Shown here in pieces: positions 27,666 through 42,693 of a DNA stretch of 64,000 nucleotides. The stretch's first letter is position 1. Every line of letters begins with the position of its first letter. Below the pieces are notes generated by a model, which was not told the origin of the DNA, searched no databases, and saw nothing but the letters and a program-made list of their open reading frames with translations. Made by a program: the position numbers and the translations under genes. The stretch comes from Chrysoperla carnea (taxonomy: Eukaryota > Arthropoda > Insecta > Neuroptera > Chrysopidae): contig NC_058339.1 of the NCBI RefSeq assembly GCF_905475395.1, forward strand, positions 17,430,001-17,494,000, in the 5' to 3' direction.

Positions 27666-28080
27666 CAGTTAAACCTGGGTAAGTGGGAACTGGATAAGTG
27701 AGAAAACTCTATAAGTGAAAGTAATAGCCAGGACCTGTCATTTTAAGCTCCCAAAACCTCTATTAGCAAGAACCAGAACCTCTGTAAGAGAGAGTCGTTT
27801 TTCCTCAGGTACCTCCGAAAGTGAGACTGCTACTTTTCTATACCTCTATAAGCGACAGTCGTGCTTTATTTATTTATATTATTTAGGAGGAACTATATTT
27901 TACCATCTTACATATTTACTACATACGTACTTGCTGTGACTTGTTATTGCTGCGTACCTCTATAAGAGAGAAACGTTACCCATGCACCTGCATTAGCGCG
28001 AAACTCAGGTTAGTGAGAAACCTCTATAAGCGAGAATGAGATTGTGCTCCTTTGAAGTCTCGCTTATCCAGGTTTGACTG
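27666..28080. mobile_element. TA-flanked MITE of pogo/Tc1-mariner type, 415 bp
   Basis: The left terminus CAGTTAAACCTGGGTAAGTG is matched by the complement of the right terminus (CAGTCAAACCTGGATAAGCG), and TA dinucleotides lie immediately outside both ends, as expected for the TA target duplication of IS630/Tc1/mariner/pogo elements. The body contains many diverged copies of a cctctataag(c/t)gagaa motif, so it is a string of short sub-repeats. The only open frame (27715-27939) is built from these sub-repeats and is not a gene. It is non-autonomous. Confidence 0.8.
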
Positions 28081-31000
28081 TATATAAAAAAAACGTTTTA
28101 CTGAAAATATGAAACTTAGATAATATTGATGTTTCATTGAACAATATGTATTTATAATAGTTTGTAAATATTTAATTCAAATATCAGGTGTATCATCATA
28201 CATACATGAAATGCACTTAATAATATAACTATTTTAGTTACTTTTACTGTACTATAAACTTACTATATATAGTAAGGAAACGATTAAATATTTATCAAAC
28301 AATTTTTATCTAAAGAGATGTTGTATGCATTAAAACTTTATATGTAACGTATAAAGTTTTTGAATACGAAATTGAGCTATTTTAAAAAGAGACATTACAT
28401 CAACAGAATTTCAAAATAAATACCAAGAAAGAAATTGTTAAGAATATGTTTGTTTATAAATAAATATCTTTTTCTATTAAACGTTCTATTTAGGCCGATT
28501 TTTCGGTTGTAGGTCAGAAGTTGTTTTAATCTTTGGAGGGGGGTACTCACAAAATGGACCTGAAGAGTATACTTCTGAGGAATCCGTCGAATAGAGTTAT
28601 TAAACAAAAACGGCTGAAATTTTTGTTTTGCTTCCTTGTAAGCTATATAACTCGTAAATCTTGCTTTTAAGAATGCAGGTGCTAAGGAACTTTAAGGAAC
28701 CAAGCTTTTCTTGCAAATTATTGCAAAAAAATTCGAAAAAATGCCTAAAAACACTATTTTTTTTATTCACTTTATTTATTTGCAAATAATTGTTTATAAT
28801 AAAATTGATCCCTCCATCTTCTAGCTGAAACTTCAACGATCAAATTTACAATGCATAAGCCTTCGATACAATGCTTAAATCCTTATTTTCTGGGAAAATA
28901 TTGCTAAAAGTTTTTATGGTTTTCGTAGATAAATAAATAAAAACCAACAGTTTAGCTATTACAGGTGTATTTCCAATATCAAACCAATCAAGCCAACATT
29001 CTGAAAGTGAAATAGATTCTTCCATCTATTATATGATTTTGTATTCATGTATATAAAAGGTGTTGCAAAATTAAAGCTCACAATAGAATCGAGGCTAGGT
29101 CAGCATTGATTCGTCAATCATTTCTCATTAATAAATCGAGAAGTGGTTTTCCAACCCAATTGCATCGATTAAGTTGTACATTTCTCGATTGTTAATTGAA
29201 TGAATTTCTTCTCTGAATAATTTTACAGGAATGTGTTCCATGTTCCATAATTAACTCTTTTATTAGCTAGGTATCTTTGTATCTATCTACAGAATTTTCA
29301 AACGAAATTGTCATCAACTTCAAAACGTTGGATTGAATTGAAACTTCGCACACTTTTCAAGAACCGATGACAATACATTAATTTAAAACAGATCTGCGCT
29401 GACGGATGTCTTTGAAAGTGTCAGGCTCTAATAAAATTTGGTATTGAAGGATACGATATTGAACCCAGCCATATTCTTGATAATATCGTAATAGTTATTA
29501 ATTTATTAGGAATCCTAGAAATTATTTTACTCTTATTTTTACCCATACGATTGAACTAACAATGCAGTTGAATTCTCTACGGATATTCCTTAAAAAGAAG
29601 TCAAATACATGATATTCCCGTATATACTTAAATAAATACTTCTGCGGGAAGAAAATATCTTACGATCAGGAAAAAGATAGACGAATGAAATATTTATGTT
29701 ACATAGAAAATGTGCCACACCACTAAGAATGCAATCTCACGTTTCAAAACAACACAACCGAGATGCTCACCGACTTATAAAACCAATACAGATATACATT
29801 ATACATGTAAGTATATATAATATAATTTATTGAAATCTAAGAAAATACTAACGACCATTATTTTATAAAATTTACAGCAAGCATTTCATATTTAATTATA
29901 TCTGGTTTATTGGTGCCTATGTTCCAAGACTAAAAATAAAGCTTCTAAAAACACTTCAATTTTCAAATATTAACTGTGACCTTAAAATACAACCAAAGGT
30001 GAAGTGACATAAGGAGGTTCTTCGCTGTGATGGTCCGTTTTTAAGCATTTTTTGTTGATTGTTTTTGACGAATAATAAAAAAATTGAAATTTATGATTTT
30101 TATCATTTATTTTATATTATTTCAAAATTGTGTATAACAATTTTCAAATGAAAATTTTCATTACAAACGAAGTTATACCACTCTTAAAACAGCGTCCTCG
30201 AAAAAAAGGACGTTAACTTCCTCCACGGTTTCGAATGATTGGCTTTTTTGTAGTAAAAATCCGGCATTTTAATCCAGAAGTCTAAATACATGAAATGATC
30301 TAAAATCAGTTGAAAATATGGATTTTTGGCAGCCGATGAAAAAAATTTCATAATTTCAAATTTTTGTTGCGAAAAAAACAGAAATACTCGAAATTTTTGA
30401 ATGATTCTGGGTCATTCCATGCGTATACATGTGCTGAGTATAAATTTCAAGTAAATCGGTTCAAGTAAATCGGTTGAACCGTTCTCGAACTATAATGGAG
30501 GAAAGTTTGAAAAATACATTTGAGATATTTTTGTACGCAGCATCAATATATTTAATCGTTATAAACTTGGGACTAAACTTAATATACCTTTATACTTTGA
30601 TATATTTCATATACTTATACCTACATGGTATAATAAAAATATTTTCAAACATGTAATAATAATTATATTTATCGATAAATATTTTTGAATTCGCCATAAG
30701 GACGTAACGGTTATTATATCCGATGATATACAATGCGTCATATAAAATGGATCACCAAGTGTAATGTAATTAATAATAAAATATAATGTATGTACACAAT
30801 ACAAATAAAAATCATCAATCATGCTTAATACATAAGAACAAAAAACATAGATAAAGGACCGCGCACATTTAACGTTACACTTGGAGTTTGGTTGAATTTT
30901 CATGAAACTGTTGATACAAGAAGACAATGTCATCCTGATCAAAAGTTCAAATGCGCGAAACTTTTTCAAACCATTCGTTTTGGAATTAAAGCTCTTAAAA

Positions 31001-33754
31001 TAGCTTAAGTTTTCTTATAAGTTTTGTAACTTATATATTATTTCTCAAGATTCTTTTTCTGTGGCTTTGCAAGATTTACCTTATTTCTTTATCAAATTCC
31101 ATGATTAACCTCTCATTCTAAAGCTTACCGTGCTGGCTAAGGGCGAAAACTATAGACCCACTAATATTTATAATTATTATTTACTCATAGAGTTATTTTC
31201 AAATAATTTTTATCTTGTTGTATGTTTTTCATTTTTTTGGAATTGGGTTTTTTTTATAGCAAATCGACAACAAGTCACACTGAATATTTTAAAAATAGAA
31301 AAAAAAGCACAAAATGATCCTACAAAATGGAACATGTGCATAATCAATCATTCAAACTAGCAGAAAAATCGAAGCAAATCTGAGTAAAAAAAGTAACCGC
31401 CAGATTTATAATATAAGAAGATACGATAGAGACATAGTTCGAACAAGGTGTCCCACGACACTTCTCGTTTTTTTTACTTTATATAACGGAGACGTTTTAT
31501 AGGTATTATCGTGTAAGATTAACCCATAAGTAGGAGACGTTTCTAGGAGACGTTTCTTGCCCTTATATTCGTTATTATTGGACTTATATGTTTAGTAGTA
31601 AGTTACATATATTCAACTACAATAATATATACTTATCATTAATTCATACTGAAATCCTAAATTCGGTTATTTTCCGTAAATCAGTTCAGTTTTTTCTATG
31701 TAATTTACTAATTTATACAGATATTTATAATTTTAGAACGCAACCATACTAATAAAATAGAATAGAATTATAGAATTATTTATCATAAAATAAAAAGCAG
31801 CTAAATTTTAAATATAATATTCACATAAAAATTTAAAACCAAAAATAAGAATTTTCTTAGTTAGTATATAAAACAAGGTATCTTTAATAAAAAACAAGAA
31901 CATTCATTATGAAGCTTTGTAAGAAATTTCATTTTATCTGTTTACTATATGCAGCTTTAGTTTCATCTAAGACATACAAGTTGCCTATATCTCAGAAAAA
32001 CCATATTTACAAAAATAAAATTCTTAATTATATTAATACATAATTATATTTAAATTATATAAATTGCGGGTACTTCCTTATTTAAAATAAAAAAGTGTCA
32101 ATTGTTTTTTAGCTTGTCAGAGGAATATTAATTTTATTATTAAAAAAAGAAGTCTATGCTGCTTAAGTAGCATATTAAATAGTTAAGTAAGTACTTAAAT
32201 ATGTTTATATTATTTAATATTGTGCGATTCTTAGTATAATGGGCCTCTATTATGATTATAATTGTCTTTTTAATTATAATCGATTATTATTAATAGCAAA
32301 ATTATACAGAAATGTATTCAGTAATCATATAATAAATAAATATTTTTATTTAAAAATATATGTATGTTTTTAAAGACATCAAAAAATTTAACTACTTCTG
32401 TTTTGTTAAGCTCAAATTTAACCAAGGCTAAAGTAATACACTTTCAATAAGTTTTCAAAACAATCAAGAGTCAAAACATTATTTTTGTGGCCAATTTTGG
32501 CGGATTTATTAATGTTACTTTTATTTGAGTTTTAACATATAAATACATTGCCGAGAAGAAAAACTTAATAATTTTAGATTTTTAATAAGTTATTTACCTT
32601 TTATCAATTGCAGTGATCCATTCCGTAGCCATAATTAACAGCCAATTACAAACAACTTATAAAATCAAAAATCAGTTTGTGTTAATTAATAATCACACAA
32701 CAAAGCACTTTTGAACAAACAAACAAACAAAAAATAAACAAAACTAAAAGAAAAAATTTAAAAAATTTTGTTTAAAACACAATAAACATTGCAAAACTTA
32801 AATCTTAAAAAACTGACATTATTTCTTTACACAGTCAATCTGTTTTTACTTCTTTTTTTTTTTGTAATTATATTTTATGCGCCTACATATTTCTTACGTT
32901 TTGGGAGACCGGTTCACCTACAAGCGCCGCGAAACTGCAATAATAAAACATTCAACACAGTCTCTTATTTTGTAATTCTCTCTAATCATAGGTACATGTA
33001 TATAGAGATTGTTATATAGCTTGGTATGCTGCTTATACAATTTACATTGTTAATACATATACATTTTTACTTTGTTGTGTGCGTTTAGCGACAATGTGCG
33101 GCAAATGAGTGAACTACCACAACTGATATCAAGGTGCTATATTTACTACGTTTGTAGCATTTATTTGTATAATATATACTAGATACTAGATAGAATACTT
33201 GGGATAGTATAGAAATATGGATATAGTAGCCGTATACACAATATATAATACATATAACATGATATATTATGTGAACGAACATGCGCGTATTCACTAGACT
33301 TATTTCTTATGTGAAACACACCGATATTTCGAACTGGATGAATTTATTTGGAAAAAAAACCATACACAGGTGTGATAGCTATCGTATAGGTATTCCCGTA
33401 TTATTGTTTTATTAACTCAACTAATAACGTTATTTATAATTTTGCGCTGATTTGTTTTTAATAACAGAAATATTTTTTCTTCTTGCTGTCGAGTCGCTTC
33501 CTCCATATTTTTATTAACAATTCCTTTTCGATTTGTAATGTTCATACCTGTATGATCACCTGTGATGGGTCACATTTTTTATGATACTTAACCGAAATCT
33601 GATCTTTAAAAACTCAGCCGACTATAAATTGACAAATAAGGCCGATTCTTAATATTTTGGCTAGCGTCAAGGATGATCGACGAAAATTTTTACATATCCA
33701 TATACCGATTTTCAAGAAAAATTCGTATTTTTAATTGTTTCATTAATATATAAT

Positions 33755-33800
33755 ATCTGGATGACCGAGCTTCGCTCGGTTATTCGCCAATAGATGTCAG
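33755..33800 (+). repeat. Short element end, 'gaccgagcttcgctcggtt'
   Basis: A 5'-end-like phrase (gatgaccgagcttcgctcgg, then ttattcgccaat) of the kind that starts dispersed retroelement fragments in insect genomes. It contains the small palindrome ccgagcttcgctcgg. No body is recognised. Confidence 0.35.
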
Positions 33801-34039
33801 CAAGAGTCATATTTTTCACTTTATTAGACTACTCAAACGCCTCCTTTTTGTTATGTTATAATTTGCATTGTATTTCATTAACTACGTTATACACCAATAG
33901 ATGTCTGATGAATTTTTCATGAAAAGACGGATAAAACAACATTTCTGATAAATGAAACCTAGCTAGATCGACTTATCGACCCAAAAAACCTCTACATACT
34001 CATTTTCATGAAAATCGTTGGAGCCATTTCCAAGATCGT

Positions 34040-34142
<103 letters not shown>

Positions 34143-34177
34143 AGAATTGCTCGTTTAAAAATATAAGATTTATATAT

Positions 34178-34225
34178 ACTAGCAGATACCCGCCCGCTTT
34201 GCTGGGTAATTTCTCCTTTTTAAAG
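34178..34225 (+). repeat. 5' fragment of the 16108-type element
   Basis: The stretch actagcagatacccgcccgc followed by tttgctgggtaatttctcc matches the start of the element at 16108. The match is lost soon after, and the following DNA is family B, so this is a truncated insertion next to the TA microsatellite. Confidence 0.55.
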
Positions 34226-34299
34226 AAAAAGACTATCACGTTATAGTTCTCACTTATCCTCCCTTTTGTTCACAATTTTATGGGGTTTAATTTTTTGGT

Positions 34300-34760
34300 G
34301 GGGAACTCTACATTTTGTGAAAATGAAGTTTTCTATAGGTCCATTAAATTAACCTGATTTTTATACTTTTTGGGTCAAAATTACCCCATCCACCGAGTTT
34401 CATCAAATTCCAAAACAAATTTTTTTTTGCGTTTTTCTCGATTTTTGCAAAGGGGTACCCCCCTTAAAAAAATTGCAAAAAATCGAAAAACTTGTTTTAT
34501 CTCCAATTTCGATAAAACTCAGTATATAAGGTAATTTTGACCCAAAAAGTACAAAAATCGGGTGCATTTGCTGACTGGTCGAATAGTTTTTGAGATACGG
34601 ACAAAAATTGATCAAAATATTGGGATATCTCAGAAACTCTGCATCCAACCATTAAATTAACCTGATTTTTATACTTTTTTGATCAAAATTAACTTATCCA
34701 CTGAGTTTCATCAAATTCCAAAATTTTTTCAAAGCGGTCAAACCTACAACACTCATTTTA
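34300..34760 (-). repeat. Dispersed repeat family B, copy 3
   Basis: A third copy of family B in the same orientation as 21880-22330, with the blocks gttttctataggtccattaa, attaacctgatttttatact and ttgaccgaat-type phrases occurring twice. It ends about 370 bases before the Mob4 start codon. Confidence 0.65.
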
Positions 34761-35131
34761 ACTCTTTAAGGGATTAATTGCGAAAATTCTTTCTTAGTGC
34801 ACACTTACGTAACTTAATTAATTAAGGAACAATTGTACAAATTTTCATTCTTCATCAGTCAGTTTCCATTCTTATAATATACAGATTATTATCTGAGATC
34901 ACTGTAACTAAAGCAATGGCTTATATGGAGTACTAAATATCGAAAAATTCCAATATCTAATTATATGAATAATAAAATTTCATTTATTTACAGTAATTTA
35001 TTAAATAAATGAAAATTATAAAATGGAAATGAATTTTATATTTCCATTAAAGTAGTTCATTATATTTGAATTTCTGCCAATATTCAGATAATGAAGCATG
35101 CGCATTTAATATATTAAAAGCAGTGGCAAAA

Positions 35132-36981
35132 ATGAAGATGGCCGATGGAACATTAAGTTTGCGGAGAAATAGGCCTGGTACTAAAGCAAAGGTTGATAAT
35201 TTTTTTAAATATTATTATTATTTATCACAAAGTTTATCCATAAACAATAATAATACTTTGCATGAATTTTATTTATTTATAAAATGTCATAGACAATAAC
35301 CTATACCAATACTTCTGTCATTGTCTACATTGACAGAAGAATGTAAAATAAAACTTATGCAGAATAAATGTAAAAAGTATTTTTTTTATTCGTTATTCTC
35401 TTTACTAGGACTTTAGCCGATGGCCTGATGAACCTTTCGAAGAAATGGACAGCACTCTTGCTGTTCAACAATATATACAGCAAATGATACGTAATGATCC
35501 ATCAAATATAAATTTTATATTATGCATGCCAGACGCTCAAGATGAAGGTGTTTGGAAATATGAACATTTAAGACAGTTTTGCATGGAGTTAAATGGCTTA
35601 GCAGTTAGACTTCAATCAGATTGTCATCCAGATATTTGCACTCAAATGACTGCTACAGAACAGTGGATATTTCTTTGTGCTGCTCATAAAACACCTAAAG
35701 AATGTCCAGCTATTGATTATACAAGACATACACTTGATGGTGCCGCATGTCTCCTAAACAGTAATAAATACTTCCCAAGTCGGTGAGTAAAAAACATTTA
35801 ATTCGATGTTTTCAAAATTTGATTTGCGACCCATTTTATCTTATAAACACATTTTACTTCGTAAATAGGCTAGTTATGAGCACAAACTGCGCTATTTAAT
35901 TTAAAATTTGTTAAAAAATTGGTTTCCAAATTTAATATTCTGTTCAAATTGTTTAAAGATGTACTTAACTACTGTTTTTGGGGTGCAAAATTTGACAATG
36001 AATTATGAACACATGATGTTCATATAGTACTGCTCAAAATAAGCTTATTTAGCTAAACTTGGGTTTGTTGACATTGTTTTATACGGCAAAAAACCCACAT
36101 AGAAATTAAGTTCATCATCAATCCGTTGGCGTTGAACGTGGGGTTTTTAGATTTCAAACTCCCCGAATTTCTACGTCCGCTAAAGGATTGAAAGTATTGA
36201 ATTTAGATTCTGTAAATTGTGTACTACAACAATGTAATTTTTGGTCAGAATCGTGGAAATTCGAAAGATTGTGAACAATCAAAATATACTGATCGATTGG
36301 AAATTTTATGCTTAGCAACTTTTATTCAAAGTTTCTTTTTCCCTTAAAAGTACAATTTAAAAAACTAACAAAAACACGGGAAATTGTACATTGATAGAGA
36401 TTTTAAGATAAGAAAAAGTTTATAAATATAAATCTATCGACAATTTAGCGTCTGATAACTTTGGATAGACCTATTTTTTCTCTAAAATCCATGGTTTTCG
36501 AAAAATTAGCTGGCATACCCGTTACTTAATATTCGGTACATACGGTTTGTTACAGCTTCTACCATTTTTCCTAATCTAGAAATAATATCCATTTTAAAAA
36601 TTCATTAATTTTGAAACGCCACTGTTAAAAATTATTGGGATATGAAATTTTTTACGATTGTTTCAATATAATCTAGTTCAGAAAACACAGATTCATTTAA
36701 CCCATAATTAAAAATCTTTTTTTTAACAAAATATTCATTAATTTTACAGAGTCAGTATTAAAGAATCATCTGTAGCAAAATTGGGATCAGTATGTCGGCG
36801 AGTATACAGAATTTTTTCACATGCATACTTTCATCATAGGACTATTTTTGATGATTTCGAAGCTGAAACATATTTATGTCGTCGATTCACACAATTTGTA
36901 ACAAAGTACAATTTAATGTCTAAAGATAATTTAATTGTACCAATGACTGAGGAGGAAACAGTTGGTGAATCGGATGCGTAG
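35132..36981 (+). CDS. Mob4: MOB kinase activator-like 4 (Mob4/phocein), three coding exons
   Basis: Mob4 is a MOB-family scaffold protein of the STRIPAK phosphatase-kinase complex, where it works with striatin, PP2A and GCK-III kinases at membranes and in the cytoplasm. Coding exons are 35132-35191, 35409-35782 and 36750-36981. All junctions are GT-AG and the frame is kept (phases 0 and 2), giving 221 aa against about 225 in vertebrates. The start at 35132 gives [20 protein letters not shown], the conserved Mob4 N-terminus; an upstream in-frame ATG-containing extension is not conserved. The MOB fold spans about residues 30-205. The expected zinc ligands are present: Cys92, Cys97 (CHPDICTQM), His169 and His174 (SHAYFHH). 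The block [19 protein letters not shown] is intact. The gene stands alone, with about 8 kb of gene-free DNA downstream. Nothing is broken. Assignment to Mob4 rather than another MOB protein is very secure from its length and N-terminus. Confidence 0.97.
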
Positions 36982-39900
36982 TTAGTAAATAAATTTTCAA
37001 AAACTGTTCCAGCAGCCACTCAAAAATAAATTTCTCGTGTATATTATCGTCTATGTCGTTTACTAAAAATATATTTTACTGGGATCGCAACTATCCTAAC
37101 AAGACACTAATGAACATTCAAATTCAAAATCATCTTTCAAACTACGTAAATTTTTTCCAGTTTATCGTTCAAACAGCTGTTAAATCGTAAAGTACTCAGC
37201 AAATAATATGTGTTAAATTTTTTAATTAGAAATTGAGTGTGCGTTGATTAGAAGTAAATCACTGCTGGAAGATACACATTAGTTAAAACTATACCTTAAC
37301 ATGAATTAAACATTACTTAAGACCGTACAATTGATTAGGAGTTTGAGGAGAATTGAAATCTCGTTGAAACCAATTAAAGGATATGTTTCGATATACCCTC
37401 TGAATTCAAATTAATTTTAGTAAAAACGAATACTAAACTAACGAAACAAAAATCTAAAAATCTGTTTTTCAAAAATTAATGTTCGAAATTATCGTTAAAA
37501 ACTCGCGAAAATGGTATTTATTTATGAGGTTCTAAATGATATTAATAGGGAGGGAGCAAAATGGAAAATACTGGCTGCATAGGAATGACAACCAATTATA
37601 CCTCCATGCCTTAGAATCTACGGCGTAAGGAACTTATCACGTGATTGCAATATTCTAAACTATCCAAAATATCGTAGCCCAGAAAATTGACTTTATTTTA
37701 AAAAAAAAATTACATTTAACGTGTAATATTTATGTTTTCATCCTGGATTTGGAGCTTTTTTCCTTAAGCTTACTTGCGTTATAAACAAAAGTCTGTGTAG
37801 CAATTAGTTATGGTATTTCGAACTTACTACTTCAAGCTTTCTTAAACATAAAATCTTGTTTACTGTAGGAATGTCGAAAAAATATCAATTTATCAATATA
37901 TTTGTTTTCGTTTAAATCTATATTGAATTTCAAGCGTTGAAAACATATCAAAATTGATATTTTTTTATTTACTTTGGAATTATATCGATAAATAAAAATT
38001 ATTTTTTATAAAACTAACTCTAGCATGATATTTAAACACTTTTATTTTATTATGAAAATGATAGATAATCGAAATATCTTTACGCTATACGTAATACTAA
38101 TATTTTTGTATATAATCGATACTTTTTAGAAACCCAAATTCAAATATAAAATATTTACTACTTTGAACGATAAATTTATAATTTAACTCTTAACTAACTA
38201 TTGCTCTTGCCTTAAATTTGAATTCAATGTGTTCTGCTCAAAAAGGTATTTTCAATTCACAACTTGATAAGAAACACTTAAAATATAGCGATCAGACAAT
38301 ACTCATAGCGTATATCGAAACTTATCTAAAGTATAAAATAAATACCACGTACATCATTCCGATTACTATCGTGGTTCTACTGTTTTGGTATTAAATATTT
38401 TTATTTATAGGAATATTTAGCTTGTGAAAAAAATTATATTTTATTTTTCAATTGTTAGAATTATTTTTAAAAAAAATTAATCCGTAATAAGGGTTGTACA
38501 ATTCTTTTAAAATTTATCTAATGTATCTCATAATTCCTTATTTAATTTTTGTGCGTATACTTAGAAATTTCCAAATAATAATCGTGGCAAATTATCTAAA
38601 ATATATATTATAATATAAAATTTAAATAAACTTTATTTATTTAACTTGGATAAGTTTAATTTCTGTAAACTTATTTTTTTATACTTATTATTTACAATAA
38701 TTTGAATCAAGATTTAAAAAATTTTACCCACTGTTTTGATTTTTTATGAGCACTGTTTTCAGTTCATAATAATAGTTCAAAAACGGTAATCAAGTATCTT
38801 GTAACACCTCTAAAAATTTGGTAGAGATAAGCGCTAAAGTGTATTTACGTCTAGAATTCCTTGTGCAGTTGGATTATACTTGACATAACAGCTTCTTTCT
38901 CTACGAAAATTTTCCTTGGTGAGGAGTTTCACGAGGTCCGAAAAATTTGTCCGATGGGGACAAATTTAAAGTTAATAGATATTCATTTTGGCATTAGAAC
39001 GATCATTGAATAACACATATCAAAAATATTTCGCCTGACACCACGTTTGATTCAGTCTCTGAAAAAATAATTTTTGCATTTATTATTCATTTATCCCTTT
39101 TAGAATAACAAAAAAATAGATAGGCTTCTATTTTAAGCTTATTCATGTAAACAAAAATTTTTCGAACTCCGTGGAAAAGAGAACCTACACCATTAAAGAT
39201 AATTTTCGCAGAGAAAAAAGTTATTAAACTAAACACAATGAAGCCACATAAGAGTTTCTGTATGTAGTATATTTATTTATCAATGACATCATATTTTGCC
39301 AGGCACCTGGTCTATTTTTTTTTCTTAAATTAAATTTGAGAATTATGAAGCAGATTTTAGACTGTTTTTTTGCAGTCTAAAAGTTTTCTAGGAAAAATAA
39401 TGGACGTAATAAGGACGGGACAGTCGCATGAAGGGAATACCATGAGCAACGGTTTCAATGTGTGCGAATATACAAAACTTTATAGCATTTATATATTATC
39501 TATCCTTATTAGCGAAAATCAAAGCTTTAGATACCTTATTACCGTGAGCTTTTGTATCATGCTATATTAGCTTTAAATCAGTCAATTTCTAATATTAAAT
39601 TTCTTAATAAATCAAATTTTTGTACTCTGCTCTGCATTATTTAAGAAATAGATTTTTCGTTAATAATGTAGATTCTAATACGTTTTTATGCTGAAAACTG
39701 TTTTTAGTTGTTAAGCAGAAACAATATTAAAGAAGTATAATCAAAAAGAATTCAATGACTGAAATAAATTTATATTTTCTGTAAAATAAATGAAACAGTG
39801 AAATGGATCTTTAATGTATGTTTCTTTTTAAATCTTTTTGTAATCTTTACTGAGTAAAGAATGCATTTTCTTTCAAAACGTTGTATGATTATGACTTTAA

Positions 39901-42685
39901 TGTAAGTCCACCGCAATTGTTGTCTCTTTTAATAAAATATTTAGAATTAATTGTCGATATTTTAATATATTCTTTTGTTTTTGACTAGCTTAATTATAAG
40001 TACTATCATTTCTTGTTTTATACCCACCTTCTTGTATTTATCGATTGTTAAAAGAAGCATCGATTTTTGAGATAGATAATGAAGTGTGGAAAATAGTATT
40101 ATACGACCCTAGGCCAGAAAGTTGAATTTACTGGCGTGTGTCATACATCCCAGGGCATCCAACATTTTGGCCGTATGTTGTATAATATTTTTCTTTGTTT
40201 TCTAGCTGAAAGTACGCTCTAATAATCGTTTAAATGACGTTTGAAAGTTTGCTTTGATAACAATGTTTCTAAAAATTGCAAAATTATCAGATTGATTTTT
40301 ACACAAAATGAATAAATATACAAACTTTCATTTTTGAGTTCACTACTTAACCGATTTTAGAAAAATGCTTCATTATCAGCTAGTTACATGGGCTGGATAT
40401 CATTTTCAAAAAAAATAAGATTCCGCGCTAAAAAAGGCAAAATCCATTAAATAGTTAACAAAAGGGGAGGTAAGTGAAGGTAAGGCAAGTGAAGACTATA
40501 ACGCGGATAATTACTAATTATTTATTTAAACAATATTCATGCAACTTACCTTTATAAAAAAAAAAAATCACTTTTATGTGATTTATACAGTTTCCAGTAT
40601 TTATAAAGTGGGATCATCAGAGATCTCCATGTTATGAAGTTGGTAGTTCAATCGAAAATTTCCTGCCAAGAGTCCCACCATCCTTCTCAACTATGCTCTA
40701 TCAAATTTCAGGCGAGCACAGTATGCCCTGCGCCAAGTCAGAGCAGGTGCTATTTAAATACTCGTCTAATCAGGAATGATGAAGTGATTTGATTCTATTA
40801 AAAAATGTACTAGCTTGGTGATTTATACCAAAATTGGTTGTAGAAAATGGGTATAAATGTTGGCGTACAATAATAGACAGTAATTTTTTGTTGCCAGCCT
40901 GATATGTTAAAATACCGATTATTAAACATCCAAAATATTGGGAATATACACGAACAAATAACGCATGTTGTATCTTTTATAGTACAGGAGTTGGATTCGG
41001 GTTGACCTTCGCCCCTCTGTTTACCGAATGAAATTTATTTTTATGAAATGTAAAAATATTCACAAATATCCTTGTAATAAGTTGCCTAAAAAATAAGGTA
41101 AAGACTTCTTTTCTTTTAATAAATATCAAAACTGAAAGCTTGTAAACGTTATTTTTTTTACCAACAGTAGAGAACGACAAGATGCGATAGTAGAGAACTA
41201 CAAGAAGCAGACAACTCTGCTCTTGCATATTCCTTATGGTTTTTTACTTTCGAGTAGACCAAAAGTTGTTAGATATACAAATCAGTAAAAATTTCATTCG
41301 GTAAACAGATGAATGTAGAAAACCCTAATTCGGCTCTTAAGACTATTCGAAAAACTCTTCACTTTTTTTAATGTGTAATAAAATAAATCAAGTATTGAAT
41401 TATTGGATTTTATTATTCATAATTACAATCCGTAGTATAATTCTACAAAAGTAATATTAGATAAAGTCACTGGTTCTAATATTCAGTGACTATTTTCATT
41501 ATTAATGATCTCAGTCAGCATTTACAAACAATAAAACTTTTACAAAAAGACAATTAGAAATTATAACATGTGTATAATAACAAAAACTCCCTCACCCACA
41601 ATATTGTCAAGGCAAATATCAATGATATAAGGTTAGGACAAAACATTTTATATTTCTGTTTATACATACAATAATCTGTTTTTATTTTCTCAAATATATA
41701 TTTTATATTTTTTTTATTTTATATATAACTCAAAATACAAAAAAACGCACCACAAATTTTGTTAGAGCAAAGATAATTTTAAACAATTCTTCGTTAACTA
41801 TTTTATTTAAATATATCAACCAGGTCCAAAAAAAAATTTCCTTTTTCAGTAGCAGAGTTATAATTAAAATTTAAGTTTACCACAAAATATTGTAATCTGC
41901 ATAAATTCTGGGCTAGACTAGATGATACATGAAATAAGAAATTGTGCCAGTAATTTTTATCTTTCAAAAGTTGTGTTAGCGTAAATAAAATCAAAAACAA
42001 AATCTATTTCATATTAAACCCGGCTACTGATTAAACATATATAGTGTGTCCCCGGATAGAGGTAACTATACTTGTAAATTTTCTTATTTTGCATTTTAAG
42101 AAAAAAAGTCATTCTTTATAAGAAGTTTTGCTTATTCTGAAAAGTATGTAGGTATATTTAAAACTTCTTAATAATGTACAGGGTAGCCAAAAATTTGCAA
42201 TCACTATTTTTATTTTTGGTAAAATTTTATTTATCAAAATTTTCCAAAACTCCATATGACTTATATGATAATCAAATCCGATAATAGTATTGAATTTCTC
42301 CACATAAATTAATTCATTTCAAGAGGAAATTTTTTATCAAACATTGAATAATTTATAAATTAAATTAATTTAAGAACCAAAATAATACAAACGAAATTTA
42401 ATTTGTAAATCATGCATTAACCTAGTTAATATATTGAAAAATGAAAAATTAATATAAATCGTTACGAACAACGTTTACAGGTTAATAAATACCTGCCGTC
42501 ACCTATAAAATGCCGAATCAAAATCATTTCCGACAATTATGTGAATAGTAAATTAAAAAAATGTACATGAAATATCACAGAATATTTTCATAAAATTTCA
42601 ATGACTGTTATTAAAAAAAACCTGTAAACGTTATTATAGTTTTTCTTTGTTTAAAATTTTATTTACGATGTTATAATTACGAGTG
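36982..42685. other. Intergenic DNA, no gene seen
   Basis: Downstream of Mob4 I see only AT-rich sequence. A possible polyadenylation signal (aataaa) for Mob4 lies at 37025-37030. Open frames are short and have no recognisable product. Part of a MITE is present at 42043-42240. Confidence 0.6.
42043..42240 (+). mobile_element. Partial MITE related to 56780-57252
   Basis: The stretch begins tagtgtgtccccggatagag and continues with gtaactatacttgtaaattt and aagaaaaaaagtcattcttt, then gtacagggtagcc. The same series, in reverse complement, forms the right half of the element at 56780-57252. Only one half is present here. A third terminal fragment lies at 47125-47157. Confidence 0.75.
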
Positions 42686-42693
42686 TGTATTGT

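Noticed and set aside
30607-30969. 120-codon open frame on the minus strand
   Set aside because: No start context, domain, homologous motif or splice structure; the left part reads through repeat sequence. Length is possible by chance in this DNA.
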